Origin: Agrobacterium cucumeris
GTDB taxonomy: Bacteria > Pseudomonadota > Alphaproteobacteria > Rhizobiales > Rhizobiaceae
Length of the DNA: 64,000 nucleotides
Assembly: GCF_030036535.1 (NCBI RefSeq)
Contig: NZ_CP080387.1
Coordinates: forward strand, 1,488,001-1,552,000
Direction: 5' to 3'
The notes beneath the pieces were generated by a model. It worked only from the letters and a program-made list of their open reading frames with translations, was not told the origin of the DNA and did no database searches. Positions 1-8,763 of this stretch are shown one piece after another. Numbering within the stretch: the stretch's first letter is position 1; each line of letters begins with the position of its first letter. The position numbers were made by a program, and so were the translations under genes.

Positions 1-302
1 TTGGCCGTTCCGCCGTGGTCAAGCATGCAGCCTCGCCACATGCAGGTTCCGCTCCGGCCGTGGAAAGCACCCCGCGTCCCGGCCTGCCGGGCGTCATGGT
101 ACAGGCCTTCAACATCATTCAGGACCGGATTTCACGCTCGCGCCTCGCCGGCGATCCGCCCGACCTCATGTTGCATCCGCGCATCAACGATATCGGCCTG
201 TCGGAATTCCATCGCGCCAGCGAAGCCATCGACAGGGGATATCAGGAAACGCGTGCGCGCATTCCCGAACTGGAGCGCATGCAGCAGGCGTTCCGGCGCT
301 AA
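1..302 (+). CDS. Patatin-like phospholipase (NTE family), C-terminal end only
   Basis: The reading frame is open from the left edge (first full codon at base 3) to a TAA at 300-302, leaving about 99 residues. The tail HPRINDIGLSEFHRASEAID resembles the extreme C-terminus of bacterial RssA/NTE-type patatin lipases, where a similar D-I-G-x-x-(D/E)-F-x-R-A stretch precedes the terminal helix. The catalytic GxSxG serine and the Asp of the dyad would lie upstream, outside the window, so activity cannot be judged. The family hydrolyses acyl esters of phospholipids at the inner membrane. The assignment rests on the tail alone. Confidence 0.6.
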   Translation, partial: GRSAVVKHAASPHAGSAPAVESTPRPGLPGVMVQAFNIIQDRISRSRLAGDPPDLMLHPRINDIGLSEFHRASEAIDRGYQETRARIPELERMQQAFRR

Positions 303-310
303 GGAAAGTC

Positions 311-733
311 CTACGTACCCGGAGCCTCTCCGGTTCGTACGTCTTTGTAAATTGAATTGATTTTACTCAGCACCGCTTCATCGTCTGTATCGATCTCGTA
401 AAACGTACTGTCGATGGCTCGGATTGTAACCCAAGTCTTGTCCGACTGCGTTGGTTCCGAACCGACAAACTCACCCCAGATAACCTGCCGCGTATTCTCT
501 GCCAAGGCTGCTAATTCAGAGCCCAAAAGCTGGGCATTGTGCCGCGCTAATTCTTCCAACTGCTCGCCACCTTCACCTGTGGCCTCAAACCATTCGTGCC
601 CGGATTTGGACGACTTGACGGTCGAAACAACCCAATTTGCTTCGAACGAGCCAGGTGCCAAAAGCCGCAGCAAGTCCCTCAGACCAAGAGCAAGGACGTG
701 CTGTTTGAGATCGTAAATTCTAAGTGTCGTCAC
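311..733 (-). CDS. Conserved hypothetical protein, 140 aa
   Basis: I do not recognise a family. The GTG start at 733 is preferred because AAGGGG lies six bases ahead of it; the frame is open further upstream, to an ATG at 832, but that extension is Pro/Ser/Arg-rich and lacks a ribosome binding site. The protein is acidic, has no signal peptide or membrane segment, and alternates helix-like stretches (ALGLRDLLRLLAPG) with a charged C-terminus. It ends 8 bp from the end of the convergent patatin gene. Probably a cytoplasmic protein of unknown role. Confidence 0.55.
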   Translation of the reverse strand: MTTLRIYDLKQHVLALGLRDLLRLLAPGSFEANWVVSTVKSSKSGHEWFEATGEGGEQLEELARHNAQLLGSELAALAENTRQVIWGEFVGSEPTQSDKTWVTIRAIDSTFYEIDTDDEAVLSKINSIYKDVRTGEAPGT

Positions 734-910
734 AGTGTTCCCCTTGACGCCACGAGTCGCATTGGGAGCAGAACTTTGTTGACCCGGCATAGGGCACGCC
801 CCGTCTGAACGGAATCGTTCGGAGTGCTCCATCTCTTCGTTTTAGCCGTTATCCCGACATAAAACCGATACGCACTTTTACCGGAAATGCCCTGCCCCCT
901 GCGCAAAGCT

Positions 911-1345
911 TCAGCCGGCAATATAGGCCTTGATGTGTTCCGCCTCGGCCTCGATCTCGCCGATCCGCGCCTTCACCACGTCACCGATGGAGATAATACC
1001 GGCAAGGCGGCCGTTTTCCTCGACCGGAATATGGCGGAAACGCCCACCGGTCATGATTTCCATCAGCTCGTCGGTGGTAGAATTGTGATGACAGCGGATG
1101 ACGTTTTTGGTCATGGCCACGGAGACGGATTGCAGCAGGGAAGCGGCGCCCTGGCCCGCCACGGCCTTCACCAGATCACGTTCCGTGAAAATGCCGAGAA
1201 CGACACCATCGGCATCCGTCACGACGACCGAACCGATCTTGTGCGCATGCAGCGTTCCCGCTGCCTCGCCGATGCTGACCTCCGGCCCCACGGTCACGAC
1301 ATCCCGGCCCTTGCGGTCGAGAAGATCCTTTACGAATGTTGGCAT
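911..1345 (-). CDS. CBS-domain protein (tandem CBS pair)
   Basis: The 144 residues are two CBS motifs and almost nothing else, roughly residues 10-65 and 76-132. Each has the usual hydrophobic beta-alpha-beta pattern, with IGSVVVTDADG and ITERDL-like FTERDLVKAV in the first and RHIPVEENGRLAGIISIGDV in the second. Such stand-alone CBS pairs (Bateman modules) typically bind adenine nucleotides or NADH and act as sensors for partner proteins. No catalytic domain is fused and no partner is adjacent: neighbours are a hypothetical protein and a rhomboid protease. Start is an ATG at 1345 with AGGAGGAAGG just upstream. Confidence 0.9.
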   Translation of the reverse strand: MPTFVKDLLDRKGRDVVTVGPEVSIGEAAGTLHAHKIGSVVVTDADGVVLGIFTERDLVKAVAGQGAASLLQSVSVAMTKNVIRCHHNSTTDELMEIMTGGRFRHIPVEENGRLAGIISIGDVVKARIGEIEAEAEHIKAYIAG

Positions 1346-1545
1346 GCCTTCCTCCTCTTTTCAGCGATCACAGCACGCCGCAGTCTCCCCCGGCGGTTGC
1401 AAATCATGAAGCATGGTGCGCTGAGGCCCGTGTGAATGCAATCCCGGATGGGACGCGCCCAAGCAAATTTGCGCCATGGTCGACAAGGAGCGTGATCGCT
1501 TCGATGCGCCGCCACAAACCGCGGCGCGCCTCTGCCGGGCCCGCT

Positions 1546-2283
1546 TTAGCGCAGCGGGCGATCAAACAGGCCGAAGAACAGGAAGCCCAGCAGAAAGCCG
1601 AAAACATGCGCGTCCCAGGCGATTTCACCACCGACATCGCCGAACAGCGGTATGCCGACTGCGATCAGCACATTGCCGAACAGCCACATCAGCGTGAAGA
1701 TCAGCACGGTGCGGTTGGAAAGCGCCTCCAGAATGCCCTGCCGCGGCATCAGATGGCCGAAAGAGGCGTTGTAGCCACCACGGGCGGGGAAAACGAAACG
1801 GCAGGCTGCTCCCATCAATGCCGAAACAACGCCGGACGCGCCAATCAGCACCGTGACATCGCCCCAGTTCAACGCCGCATGGCCGAAGGCCGAAACGGCG
1901 GCGGAAATGCACCATAACAGCACGAAGCGCAATGTTCCGATCCGGCGCAGAACCGGTGCGCCAAAGGCCATCAGCCACAATCCATTAAACAGAATATGTT
2001 CGATGCCGCCATGCAGGAAAGAATAACTGACCGGCGTCCAGAGCCATTCCAGCCCCTGCTGGGAGAAAGGCACGGCATAACGCAGCGGAATGAAGCCGAA
2101 GGTGAAGATGAACCAGCCGTTGCCATCCTCCGACAGGAGATAGGCAGGAACCACATAGGCAACCAGGAGCGCCGCCAATATGCCGACGAGAAGCGGCGGC
2201 AGGTTGAAGACGGGATTGTTCGTGTCGTCTTTCGGCTCCGGCGTTTCCGAAACCGGCTGCTGTTCGCCGTCCCCGTAGGACAT
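1546..2283 (-). CDS. Rhomboid-family intramembrane serine protease
   Basis: A 245-residue membrane protein with about six hydrophobic segments beginning near residue 30. The rhomboid signature is complete: HGGIEHILFN (91-100) in the second segment, the catalytic serine in GAS150G, and the partner histidine in AHVFGFLLGF near residue 228. The first 25 residues are hydrophilic and Pro/Glu-rich and should be cytoplasmic. Rhomboids cleave transmembrane substrates within the bilayer; the substrate here is unknown. It stands alone, with an ATG start at 2283. Confidence 0.92.
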   Translation of the reverse strand: MSYGDGEQQPVSETPEPKDDTNNPVFNLPPLLVGILAALLVAYVVPAYLLSEDGNGWFIFTFGFIPLRYAVPFSQQGLEWLWTPVSYSFLHGGIEHILFNGLWLMAFGAPVLRRIGTLRFVLLWCISAAVSAFGHAALNWGDVTVLIGASGVVSALMGAACRFVFPARGGYNASFGHLMPRQGILEALSNRTVLIFTLMWLFGNVLIAVGIPLFGDVGGEIAWDAHVFGFLLGFLFFGLFDRPLR

Positions 2284-2642
2284 GATCGCATCCCTGTCTT
2301 GTCGAAATTTCTATCTTCCGAGCAATATAGGAAGCCCGGACGAAAAAAAAGCCGTCCTGCCTTTCCCGCAGCTGACGCCAAAACCGGGGCCGGTTCAAGC
2401 GCCGCCGCCAAAGGCAGTCCGGCTTGCGGCCACGCCGAAAAATCACGGGCGCTGCCATCAATTGTGCTCTGACCGGAGTTTGTCCCCGACATGGCCGCAC
2501 CGATGCCACGGGCTTCGTCGCCGCGCAATATCAACTCTTTGTTAACCTTAACAAAACCGGCTGGCATGAAAATCGCTACACCTCCCCATACAGGCGTTCG
2601 AATGGACATGATGTCCCAAAAGCGAACATGGAGAACGGCGCT

Positions 2643-3200
2643 ATGAAAAGCATGGCCGGACTGGACATATATAACTATTGGGACGAGTTGCGCGGCAACA
2701 GGCCCGCACCCCGTCGCGAAGACATCGATCCCGCAAAGTTGAAACATCATCTCGGTGATCTCTTCATCCTGACGGAAAAGGGAGAGGAAGCGCCTTTCTT
2801 CCGCCTCGCCGGCACGCGCATCTGTGACCTGTTTGGCCGGGAACTGCGCGACCGCCCGTTTTCGGAACTATGGCCGGCGGCAAAGGCCGTTTTCCCCTGC
2901 CGCGTCGCGCGCGGTATCCTGCAACATCAATTACCCGTCGTCTTCGATGTCGAGGCGGAGGATGACTATGGCGCAGCACCGCTGGCATTCGAAATGCTGC
3001 TGCTGCCGCTGCGTCCGGACGAAGGTACCGCCCCACGGCTGCTCGGCGCCTTGCTTCCGGCACATCCGCGTCACGAATTCGCCACCCCCATCAATTGCCT
3101 TTGGATGAAGAGCAGCCGCCTGCTGCAGATGGATATCGCGCAGACGCAATATTCGGCAAAGGCGCATACGGCTTTCACACCATTCGCGGGGAGCTGTTGA
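2643..3200 (+). CDS. PAS-domain protein (PAS_5 type)
   Basis: About 185 residues matching the alphaproteobacterial stand-alone PAS family: an N-terminal YNYWDELRGNRPAPRREDID segment, then LKHHLGDLFIL and FRLAGTRICDLFGRELRDRP, the usual signature of this family. No kinase, GGDEF or DNA-binding domain is attached, so it is likely a signalling or regulatory adaptor. The ATG at 2643 is chosen because GGAG lies nine bases upstream; an in-frame ATG at 2628 would add five residues. The following PilZ gene has the same orientation but is about 180 bp away, so an operon is not clear. Confidence 0.85.
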   Translation: MKSMAGLDIYNYWDELRGNRPAPRREDIDPAKLKHHLGDLFILTEKGEEAPFFRLAGTRICDLFGRELRDRPFSELWPAAKAVFPCRVARGILQHQLPVVFDVEAEDDYGAAPLAFEMLLLPLRPDEGTAPRLLGALLPAHPRHEFATPINCLWMKSSRLLQMDIAQTQYSAKAHTAFTPFAGSC

Positions 3201-3384
3201 CGGCCCCCGTTCCACCTTCAATGTGAGGACGGATGGCGCCCTGCAACCCGGAATCTTTGCCGAAAATAGGTCAAAGCTGTAACGATATCGCCGATCGTAA
3301 GAATTGTAGATATCAAGTAATACAGTCTGTTAACCCGCGCAGAGTAGAGATTTGTCATCATCATCCGTTACAATTGCGCTGTCC

Positions 3385-4002
3385 ATGTTTTCATCTCGTT
3401 CGGTCAACACTGCCCAAATCCTGCGTCCGGTTGAAGAGGTTCCGCTTGACGACGCCGTCGCCGTGTCCTTTTCCGGCCGCCTCATGTTGCCCGACCATGA
3501 AGAATATGACTGCACCGCAACCGAGATGACCGCTGAAAGAGCGCAGTTCACCTGCTCGGGCATGGCCCGCAATGGTGACCGCGTCATCGCTTATCTCCAG
3601 CATATCGGCCGGATCGAAGGCTCGGTAACGTCACTCACCGCCTCCGGCTTCGTCATCAGCATCAATGCGCCGGAGCGCAAGCGGGAAAAGCTCGCCGCCC
3701 AGCTGGCATGGATCGCCAAGCGCCAGCTTCTCGGCCTGCCGGAAGACCGCCGCCACGACCGACTGACGCCGCGCAATGCCAAGGCGCATCTGGTTCTGGA
3801 AGATGGCGTGCTCGTCTCCTGCCGGCTGATCGACCTTTCCCTGTCCGGTGCAGCCATCGAAGTCGAAAACCGTCCGCCGCTCGGCAGCCGGGTCCAGCTC
3901 GGCAAGAACATGAGCGGCAAGATCGTGCGCCACTTCATGGAAGGCGTCGCAGTCGAATTCGACCGCGTCCAGTCTCCCGACGCGCTGATCGAATTTCTCT
4001 AA
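3385..4002 (+). CDS. PilZ-domain protein (candidate c-di-GMP receptor)
   Basis: About 205 residues with two PilZ-like halves. The first (about 30-100) contains FSGRLMLPDHEEYDCTATEM; the second (about 120-200) begins EDRRHDRLTPR and continues with CRLIDLSLSGAAIEVENRPP, which fits the RxxxR ... (D/N)xSxxG pattern used to bind cyclic di-GMP. No other domain is present. The family links c-di-GMP to motility, polysaccharide or adhesion in Rhizobiaceae, but no target is adjacent. The start is uncertain: ATG 3385 lacks a good ribosome site, and a TTG at 3352 would add 11 residues. Confidence 0.85.
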   Translation: MFSSRSVNTAQILRPVEEVPLDDAVAVSFSGRLMLPDHEEYDCTATEMTAERAQFTCSGMARNGDRVIAYLQHIGRIEGSVTSLTASGFVISINAPERKREKLAAQLAWIAKRQLLGLPEDRRHDRLTPRNAKAHLVLEDGVLVSCRLIDLSLSGAAIEVENRPPLGSRVQLGKNMSGKIVRHFMEGVAVEFDRVQSPDALIEFL

Positions 4003-4775
4003 ATCGCCGCCTCGGCACCTGGGCAACCATTAACAGCCGAAAATCCATGACGTCAGGAATGCCCAACATTCCTGGCAAACTCACTTCCGTATCGCTGAAA
4101 TGTGTGACGGCTGTACGCCCGGTATTGACGGGCATCTGTTGCAGCTTTTCTTTTCCGCCGTGCGACCTTCCGCCAGAATCCAGCCAGCCAAACCCTTGAT
4201 CTCAGAAGTCGCCCCGTCGCGTCTATCCGTTTTGACGGGCTTCCGATGCAAGGACGACACCGCAAAATTGAAACACTTCAGCGCGGGATGCCGTCCCAGC
4301 CCTACTTCCCATCCCTTTGGATGCGCGGTGGTGGCACACCAAACTCTTCAATTCCGGCTCGGCAATGGCGCAGATCGAAACGCAAAGCGCTCGCTCAAAA
4401 CATTTTTCCGCAAAAAAAGCAGTTTTTTTGAAGTTTTTTTCGCCGCTTTTTCATGGCGTCCCAACCTGAAACATCCATCCCAAAACGGGAAATCCGCTCC
4501 CCCGCCCGGCTTCTCCTGAAGACTTCACGCGGCTGTGAAAATCGCCCCGCCCAGAAAATCGCTGTCAATACAGCGGCATAAATGGCTACCAAAAACCTAA
4601 GGCCGCGATCCGTAAAATTGTAATAAAATTTGCTTCGAATACCCGTAAAATTTGATTCAAATACAGTTCAAAACAGCGGCTAATTTGCTGAAATTTAAAC
4701 TCAAATTGCCTCTCGCAAATTTCCGCCGGATCAAAATATACCTGCGAATGTCTCCTCAACACGGGGAGACAAGCA
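4003..4775. other. Long intergenic region with AT-rich direct repeats
   Basis: About 770 bp with no convincing gene. The last 170 bp are strikingly AT-rich for this chromosome. They contain AAAATTTG followed by TTC and AATAC twice, at 4625 and 4647 (22 bp apart), and a third partial AAAATT at 4614 (11 bp earlier). Spacings of about one and two helical turns ahead of the secreted transglutaminase-like gene suggest a protein-binding promoter region. A poly-T run near 4423-4441 may terminate leftward or rightward transcripts. Confidence 0.5.
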
Positions 4776-5381
4776 ATGAACAACAACCGTATCGTTTTCG
4801 TCCTGATCGCATTCATCGTCAGCGCCTTCGCCCAGCAGGCCAGCGCTTCGCCGGCTGCCGTCATGCGCGTCATCGGCAAGGCCAATCCGCCGATCGGCCA
4901 CTATGAATTCTGCCAGACCTATCAGAGCGAGTGCCAGGCGACCTCGGTTGACACCGGCCCGATGAAGCTGACCGAAGAGCGCTGGAAGGCGATGCTCGAC
5001 GTCAACTACACCGCCAACACCACGATCACGCCGATGACCGACATGGAAATCTACGGCGTTGAAGAGCGCTGGGCATACCCCACCACGGTTGGCGATTGCG
5101 AAGATTTCGTGCTTCTGAAGCGCAAGATGCTGATGAACAAGGGCTTCTCGGCTTCCAACCTGCTTATCACCGTCGTTCTGCAGCCGAATGGCGAAGGCCA
5201 TGCCGTTCTGACCGTTCGTACCGATCGCGGCGATTTCGTACTCGACAACATGCGCAACAAGGTCATGAACTGGTCGGAAACCGAATATACCTACCTGAAG
5301 CGTCAGGACACCGCCAATCCGGGTCGCTGGGTGAAAATTCAGGATGGCCGCGCCACCAATGCGGTTGGCGGCATCCGCTAA
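4776..5381 (+). CDS. Bacterial transglutaminase-like cysteine proteinase (BTLCP, DUF920)
   Basis: A 201-residue exported protein. Residues 1-25 form a signal peptide ending QASASP. The papain/transglutaminase-like triad is visible: Cys108 in VGDCEDF, His142 in GHAVLTV and Asp157 in FVLDNMR. Two further cysteines near 46 and 53 could form a disulfide. BTLCP proteins are widespread in Rhizobiales and often accompany type I secretion or adhesin processing (as in LapG), but no adhesin, LapD-like receptor or transporter is adjacent. ATG start with GGGGAG upstream. A strong terminator follows at 5414. Confidence 0.9.
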   Translation: MNNNRIVFVLIAFIVSAFAQQASASPAAVMRVIGKANPPIGHYEFCQTYQSECQATSVDTGPMKLTEERWKAMLDVNYTANTTITPMTDMEIYGVEERWAYPTTVGDCEDFVLLKRKMLMNKGFSASNLLITVVLQPNGEGHAVLTVRTDRGDFVLDNMRNKVMNWSETEYTYLKRQDTANPGRWVKIQDGRATNAVGGIR

Positions 5382-5413
5382 CACCAGCTACCCCACTAAA
5401 GTCTCCCCAAATG

Positions 5414-5446
5414 AAAAAGCCGGCTCCGCAAGGAGGCCGGCTTTTT
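5414..5446 (+). terminator. Rho-independent terminator
   Basis: An 11-bp perfect inverted repeat, AAAAAGCCGGC at 5414-5424 and GCCGGCTTTTT at 5436-5446, sits 33 bp after the BTLCP stop codon. The A-run and T-run on the two sides let it work for the convergent gene ending at 5471 as well. Confidence 0.9.
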
Positions 5447-5470
5447 CATTGTCGTAAAGAGCTACAAGTG

Positions 5471-5908
5471 TCAGAGCAGTCCAAGCTCGGCAAGTTCGCG
5501 CCTCAGATCGGATGGCATGTCCTCACCGCCGAAACCACCGCCACCGAGATCACGGGGCGCTTCATCGTCCTTGAGATAACGCCAGCCCTGAAACGGCCGC
5601 TTCGGCGCGGGTGACGTCTCAATCACTTCGGGGCCAAGAATGAGATCGCAGCGGGTAATCCCGTCTTCCCCCTTGAAGGAACGGAGATCGAGAAGCTTCT
5701 GCCGCGCCTGCACCTGCCCCTTGATGACCCAGTAGAGCGAGCCGCCTTCCAGCAATTCCTCGGCCCTTTTGGGGATCATGCGGGTGGTGTGCACGCTGTG
5801 CGGTTCCAGACCTGCGGCCATCGCGGTCAGCGAGCGCTGCGCGACCCAGTCCCTCAAATCCTGGAGTGAATCCGCGCCAACGCAAAGTTTGATGAGATGT
5901 AAAGGCAT
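5471..5908 (-). CDS. DUF1489-family protein
   Basis: 145 residues, cytoplasmic, matching the alphaproteobacterial DUF1489 family from its opening LHLIKLCVGADSLQDLRDW through the central GGSLYWVIKGQVQARQKLLD and the RCDLILGPEVIETSP segment. The family has no established function known to me. The gene is single, reads toward the BTLCP gene and shares the bidirectional terminator with it. Confidence 0.85.
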   Translation of the reverse strand: MPLHLIKLCVGADSLQDLRDWVAQRSLTAMAAGLEPHSVHTTRMIPKRAEELLEGGSLYWVIKGQVQARQKLLDLRSFKGEDGITRCDLILGPEVIETSPAPKRPFQGWRYLKDDEAPRDLGGGGFGGEDMPSDLRRELAELGLL

Positions 5909-5973
5909 ATCCCTATCAATGCCTTTTTACGGCAGGCGTCAAGCATCTGGACGATGCCGGCCGCCCTGCCCGC

Positions 5974-7377
5974 TCAGCACTCCACAACGTTGACGGCAAG
6001 GCCACCGGTGGAGGTTTCCTTGTATTTCTCGCTCATGTCGTTGCCGGTCTGACGCATGGTTTCGATGCAGGCGTCGAGCGGCACGAAATGCTGGCCGTCA
6101 CCCTTCAGCGCCAGCGACGCCGCCGTTACAGCTTTCACGGCCCCCAGCGCATTACGCTCGATGCAGGGCACCTGCACCAGCCCGGCAATCGGGTCACAGG
6201 TCATGCCGAGATGATGTTCGAGCGCAATTTCAGCGGCATTTTCGATTTGTTCGGGCGAGCCGCCCATGACCGCCGCCAGACCTGCCGCCGCCATGGCCGC
6301 CGCCGATCCAACTTCGCCCTGACAGCCCACTTCCGCGCCGGAAATCGAGGCATTGTGCTTGATGATGCCGCCAATTGCCGCCGCCGTCAGCAGGAAGTCA
6401 CGCACGTCGTCAACCGTTGCATCCTCATGGAAATGCCGGAAATATCGGACAGTGGCCGGCACGACGCCCGCCGCACCATTGGTCGGCGCGGTGACCACCC
6501 GGCCACCGGCGGCATTTTCCTCGTTGACGGCCATGGCATAGACGCTCAGCCAGTCATTTGCCATGACGGGATTGAACCGGTTGCTGCGCCATTCCGCATT
6601 CAGCTTTTCGTAAATGGAACGGGCACGACGGCGCACCTTCAGGCCGCCTGGCATGATACCGTCGACTTTCAGCCCGCGCTCGATACAGCCGTCCATCGCT
6701 TCCCAGATCTGGTCGAGCCTGTCGTTCAACTCGTCGCGGGAAACCACCGTCTCCTCATTCGCCCGTTTCATCTGGGCGATGGTGCGGCCGGAACGGGTCG
6801 CCATTTCCAGCATTTCTTTTGCCGAGGCGAAGGGATAGGGCACGCGCGGACCATTATCGATGGTCTTGCCGCGCTGCTTGATTGCCTCCAACTCGGTATC
6901 GGTCACGACGAAACCGCCACCGACCGAATAATAGATGCGCTTGACCAGCAGCCTGCCCTGATTGTCGAAGGCGGAAAAGGTCATGCCATTGGCATGGCCC
7001 GGCAGCGGGTTCTTCTTGTCGAACACCAAATCCTCGGCAGCCCGGAATTCGTAGGTCGGGTGTCCGGGCGGCGTAACCGTGCCAGCCTTTTCCACCGTCT
7101 CGATGATCGCATCCATGGCGTCGGGATCAACAAGGTCCGGCCGCTCGCCGGTCAGGCCGAGAATGACGGCACGCCCGGTGCCGTGGCCAATGCCAGTAAA
7201 GGCGAGCGAACCATGCAGGCTGACCTTCAGCCGCGAAACGCTGGCACCGGCCGGGCGCGGCCACTCATCGCTGAGGATCAGCGCCAGAAAGCGGTTGGCC
7301 GCCGTCATCGGACCCATCGTGTGGGAACTTGAAGGACCAATACCGATCTTGAAGACGTCAAAGACCGAAAGAAACAT
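5974..7377 (-). CDS. sdaA: L-serine ammonia-lyase (L-serine dehydratase), iron-sulfur type, single chain
   Basis: 467 residues, the usual length for fused-type L-serine dehydratase. It deaminates L-serine to pyruvate and ammonia with an oxygen-sensitive 4Fe-4S cluster. The N-terminal beta domain carries [12 protein letters not shown], diagnostic of the family. The C-terminal alpha domain has the conserved [22 protein letters not shown] and [10 protein letters not shown] segments with candidate cluster cysteines, and it ends in the conserved [12 protein letters not shown] with a terminal cysteine. ATG start at 7377. The gene is monocistronic, with the small membrane-protein gene about 240 bp upstream. 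Confidence 0.96.
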   Translation of the reverse strand: MFLSVFDVFKIGIGPSSSHTMGPMTAANRFLALILSDEWPRPAGASVSRLKVSLHGSLAFTGIGHGTGRAVILGLTGERPDLVDPDAMDAIIETVEKAGTVTPPGHPTYEFRAAEDLVFDKKNPLPGHANGMTFSAFDNQGRLLVKRIYYSVGGGFVVTDTELEAIKQRGKTIDNGPRVPYPFASAKEMLEMATRSGRTIAQMKRANEETVVSRDELNDRLDQIWEAMDGCIERGLKVDGIMPGGLKVRRRARSIYEKLNAEWRSNRFNPVMANDWLSVYAMAVNEENAAGGRVVTAPTNGAAGVVPATVRYFRHFHEDATVDDVRDFLLTAAAIGGIIKHNASISGAEVGCQGEVGSAAAMAAAGLAAVMGGSPEQIENAAEIALEHHLGMTCDPIAGLVQVPCIERNALGAVKAVTAASLALKGDGQHFVPLDACIETMRQTGNDMSEKYKETSTGGLAVNVVEC

Positions 7378-7613
7378 GAAGTTTTTCCTGACTGATGGAT
7401 TCCACCACCATCATATCCAAAGCCGCGACGGATCGCCACCACAGCGTCGGATGCAAAATCTGTCGGGATTTTCGGAGAAATCCGGCGCTTCGGCAAGAAC
7501 GAAGAGCGTCACCGGCTTTTGCGGCTGCGACATGCAGGTCGCTGAAACGAAAACAGCACGGTTTCCAGAGGAAACCGCGCCGTTTTCAAAACCCGTCAAT
7601 TCAGGAGAAGTGC

Positions 7614-7715
7614 TTATGGGCTGCCAAAAATGTACGTCAATGCGAGAAAAGCGGCAAAGCCTGCAAGTGCGCGCAAGGTAACGCCCCAGCAAGATTTCTG
7701 AGCGGTTTCTTCCAT
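7614..7715 (-). CDS. Small single-pass membrane protein, 33 aa
   Basis: A short frame starting ATG at 7715 and stopping TAA at 7614. GGAG lies five bases before the start. The predicted peptide begins MEETAQKSCWG and continues into a hydrophobic helix (VTLRALAGFAAFLALTYIF), ending GSP. A short acidic N-terminus, one Arg and one transmembrane helix form a coherent small-protein design, which supports a real gene despite its length. Function is unknown; it is not clearly in an operon with sdaA downstream. A Cys/Lys-rich frame on the other strand here is discussed among the rejected items. Confidence 0.6.
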   Translation of the reverse strand: MEETAQKSCWGVTLRALAGFAAFLALTYIFGSP

Positions 7716-8088
7716 GATTACTCCAGCTATTCACTCTCCGGGGGATCTTCAAGACCCGGCCCGTTGGAAGAAGCATTTATTAAAATCCGGCGACGAACGC
7801 AAATGCAAAAAGCGGCTAAATGAAGGCTTTTTCGATGGGCTGCCATTCGCCCCGCGCATAGGTGCATGAAAAAACAAGGTGTTAGAGCGCGGCTTTCAAA
7901 ACCGGCATTTCGGCCTTCGCCTCAATTTAGGCTAAAGTGTAACCGTTATTTAAAGCTTTCGTACAAACACCTGTTGAAAACCTTGGTCGCCGGCACGGCA
8001 AAGTCGAATTTATTCCGCGGTCGCCGCGCCTTGAAAGCACAACACCTCTGCTTTAACGACGACGGATAACGACAACGGGACTCACTCC
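7716..8088. other. Intergenic region, nothing recognised
   Basis: About 370 bp between the small membrane-protein gene and the next rightward gene. It is AT-richer than its surroundings near 7900-7980. I see no gene, terminator or known RNA in it. It should contain the two divergent promoters. Confidence 0.5.
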
Positions 8089-8439
8089 ATGCAGCAGGCA
8101 TCCTCTTTTCCCGATCGCGAAACGGTCGCTTCGAAACTGACGTCGCTTGCAAGCGAGGACAAGGCATGGGTGTCGTTGCTGATGGAAAACGCCTTGCAGG
8201 ATGAAAACCTGCTGGCCGGCCTCAATCTATATCTCGACCAGCAGGCCAATGCCCGCTTCCTCAACAGCCTGAAACTGGAAGCCGCCGGTGAATGGCTCGG
8301 CGCCAACGCCCCTGCCCGCCTGCAGATTCGCCTCGCGGAAGCCGCCAAAACCAGCCAGCACCCCGCTTATCTGGCCTTCCGCAAAGGGCTGACCGCATCG
8401 GCGGGTCTTGAAAAAGCTTACCCAAAAGCGCCGATCTGA
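8089..8439 (+). CDS. Hypothetical protein, 116 aa
   Basis: Not recognised. The ATG at 8089 begins a mostly helical, Ala/Leu-rich protein without signal peptide or membrane helix. Segments such as SKLTSLASEDKAWVSLLMEN and LAGLNLYLDQQANARFLNSL look amphipathic, suggesting a small all-alpha cytoplasmic protein. Codon use matches the core genome. It is followed by a hairpin and a long palindromic repeat, so it is monocistronic. Confidence 0.6.
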   Translation: MQQASSFPDRETVASKLTSLASEDKAWVSLLMENALQDENLLAGLNLYLDQQANARFLNSLKLEAAGEWLGANAPARLQIRLAEAAKTSQHPAYLAFRKGLTASAGLEKAYPKAPI

Positions 8440-8464
8440 TCTTCCGGCTGGAGCATGATGATTG

Positions 8465-8492
8465 GAGCGGGATTTCGGGCGAAAACCCGCTC
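8465..8492 (+). terminator. Hairpin after the 116-aa gene
   Basis: GAGCGGG at 8465-8471 pairs with CCCGCTC at 8486-8492, and the inner TTTCG/CGAAA also pairs, giving a strong stem 26 bp after the stop. There is no clean T-run. The sequence also resembles the common alphaproteobacterial GAGC-type interspersed hairpins, so it may be a repeat that doubles as a terminator. Confidence 0.5.
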
Positions 8493-8501
8493 TAGCTGTT
8501 A

Positions 8502-8757
8502 GCTTTCAGGAGGTTGTCCTTGGCCAACGGACCGGAGGTGCGTGGGGCTCTACCCCCCTCTGTCCTGCCGGACATCTCCCCCTCAAGGGGGGAGATCGGC
8601 AAGCGGCATTACCACCGCTTCATTCGCCGACGTTGCGATGGGCGAGATCTTGCCGCAGATCGATCTCCCCCCTTGAGGGGGAGATGTCCGGCAGGACAGA
8701 GGGGGGTAAAGCCCCACGCACCCTTGACCCGCTGTCAATGGACAACCTCCTGAAAGC
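8502..8757. repeat. Long palindromic intergenic repeat, copy 1
   Basis: Nested inverted repeats. The outer arms are 18 bp and perfect (8502-8519 against 8740-8757). The inner arms are about 60 bp and nearly perfect (8539-8598 against 8661-8720), around a 62-bp centre. The inner part and centre recur at 27120-27305 with the same organisation, so this is a dispersed family, comparable to the RIME-type mosaic elements of Rhizobium. It contains no plausible gene, although short frames cross it. An RNA copy would fold into a very long hairpin. Confidence 0.9.
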
Positions 8758-8763
8758 GAACAT

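Noticed and set aside
7395..7823. Cys-rich rightward frame (EKSGKACKCAQGN) suggesting a metallothionein
   Set aside because: The cysteines are only a short patch in a long frame with no start nearby. The minus strand encodes a better-supported small membrane protein over the same bases.
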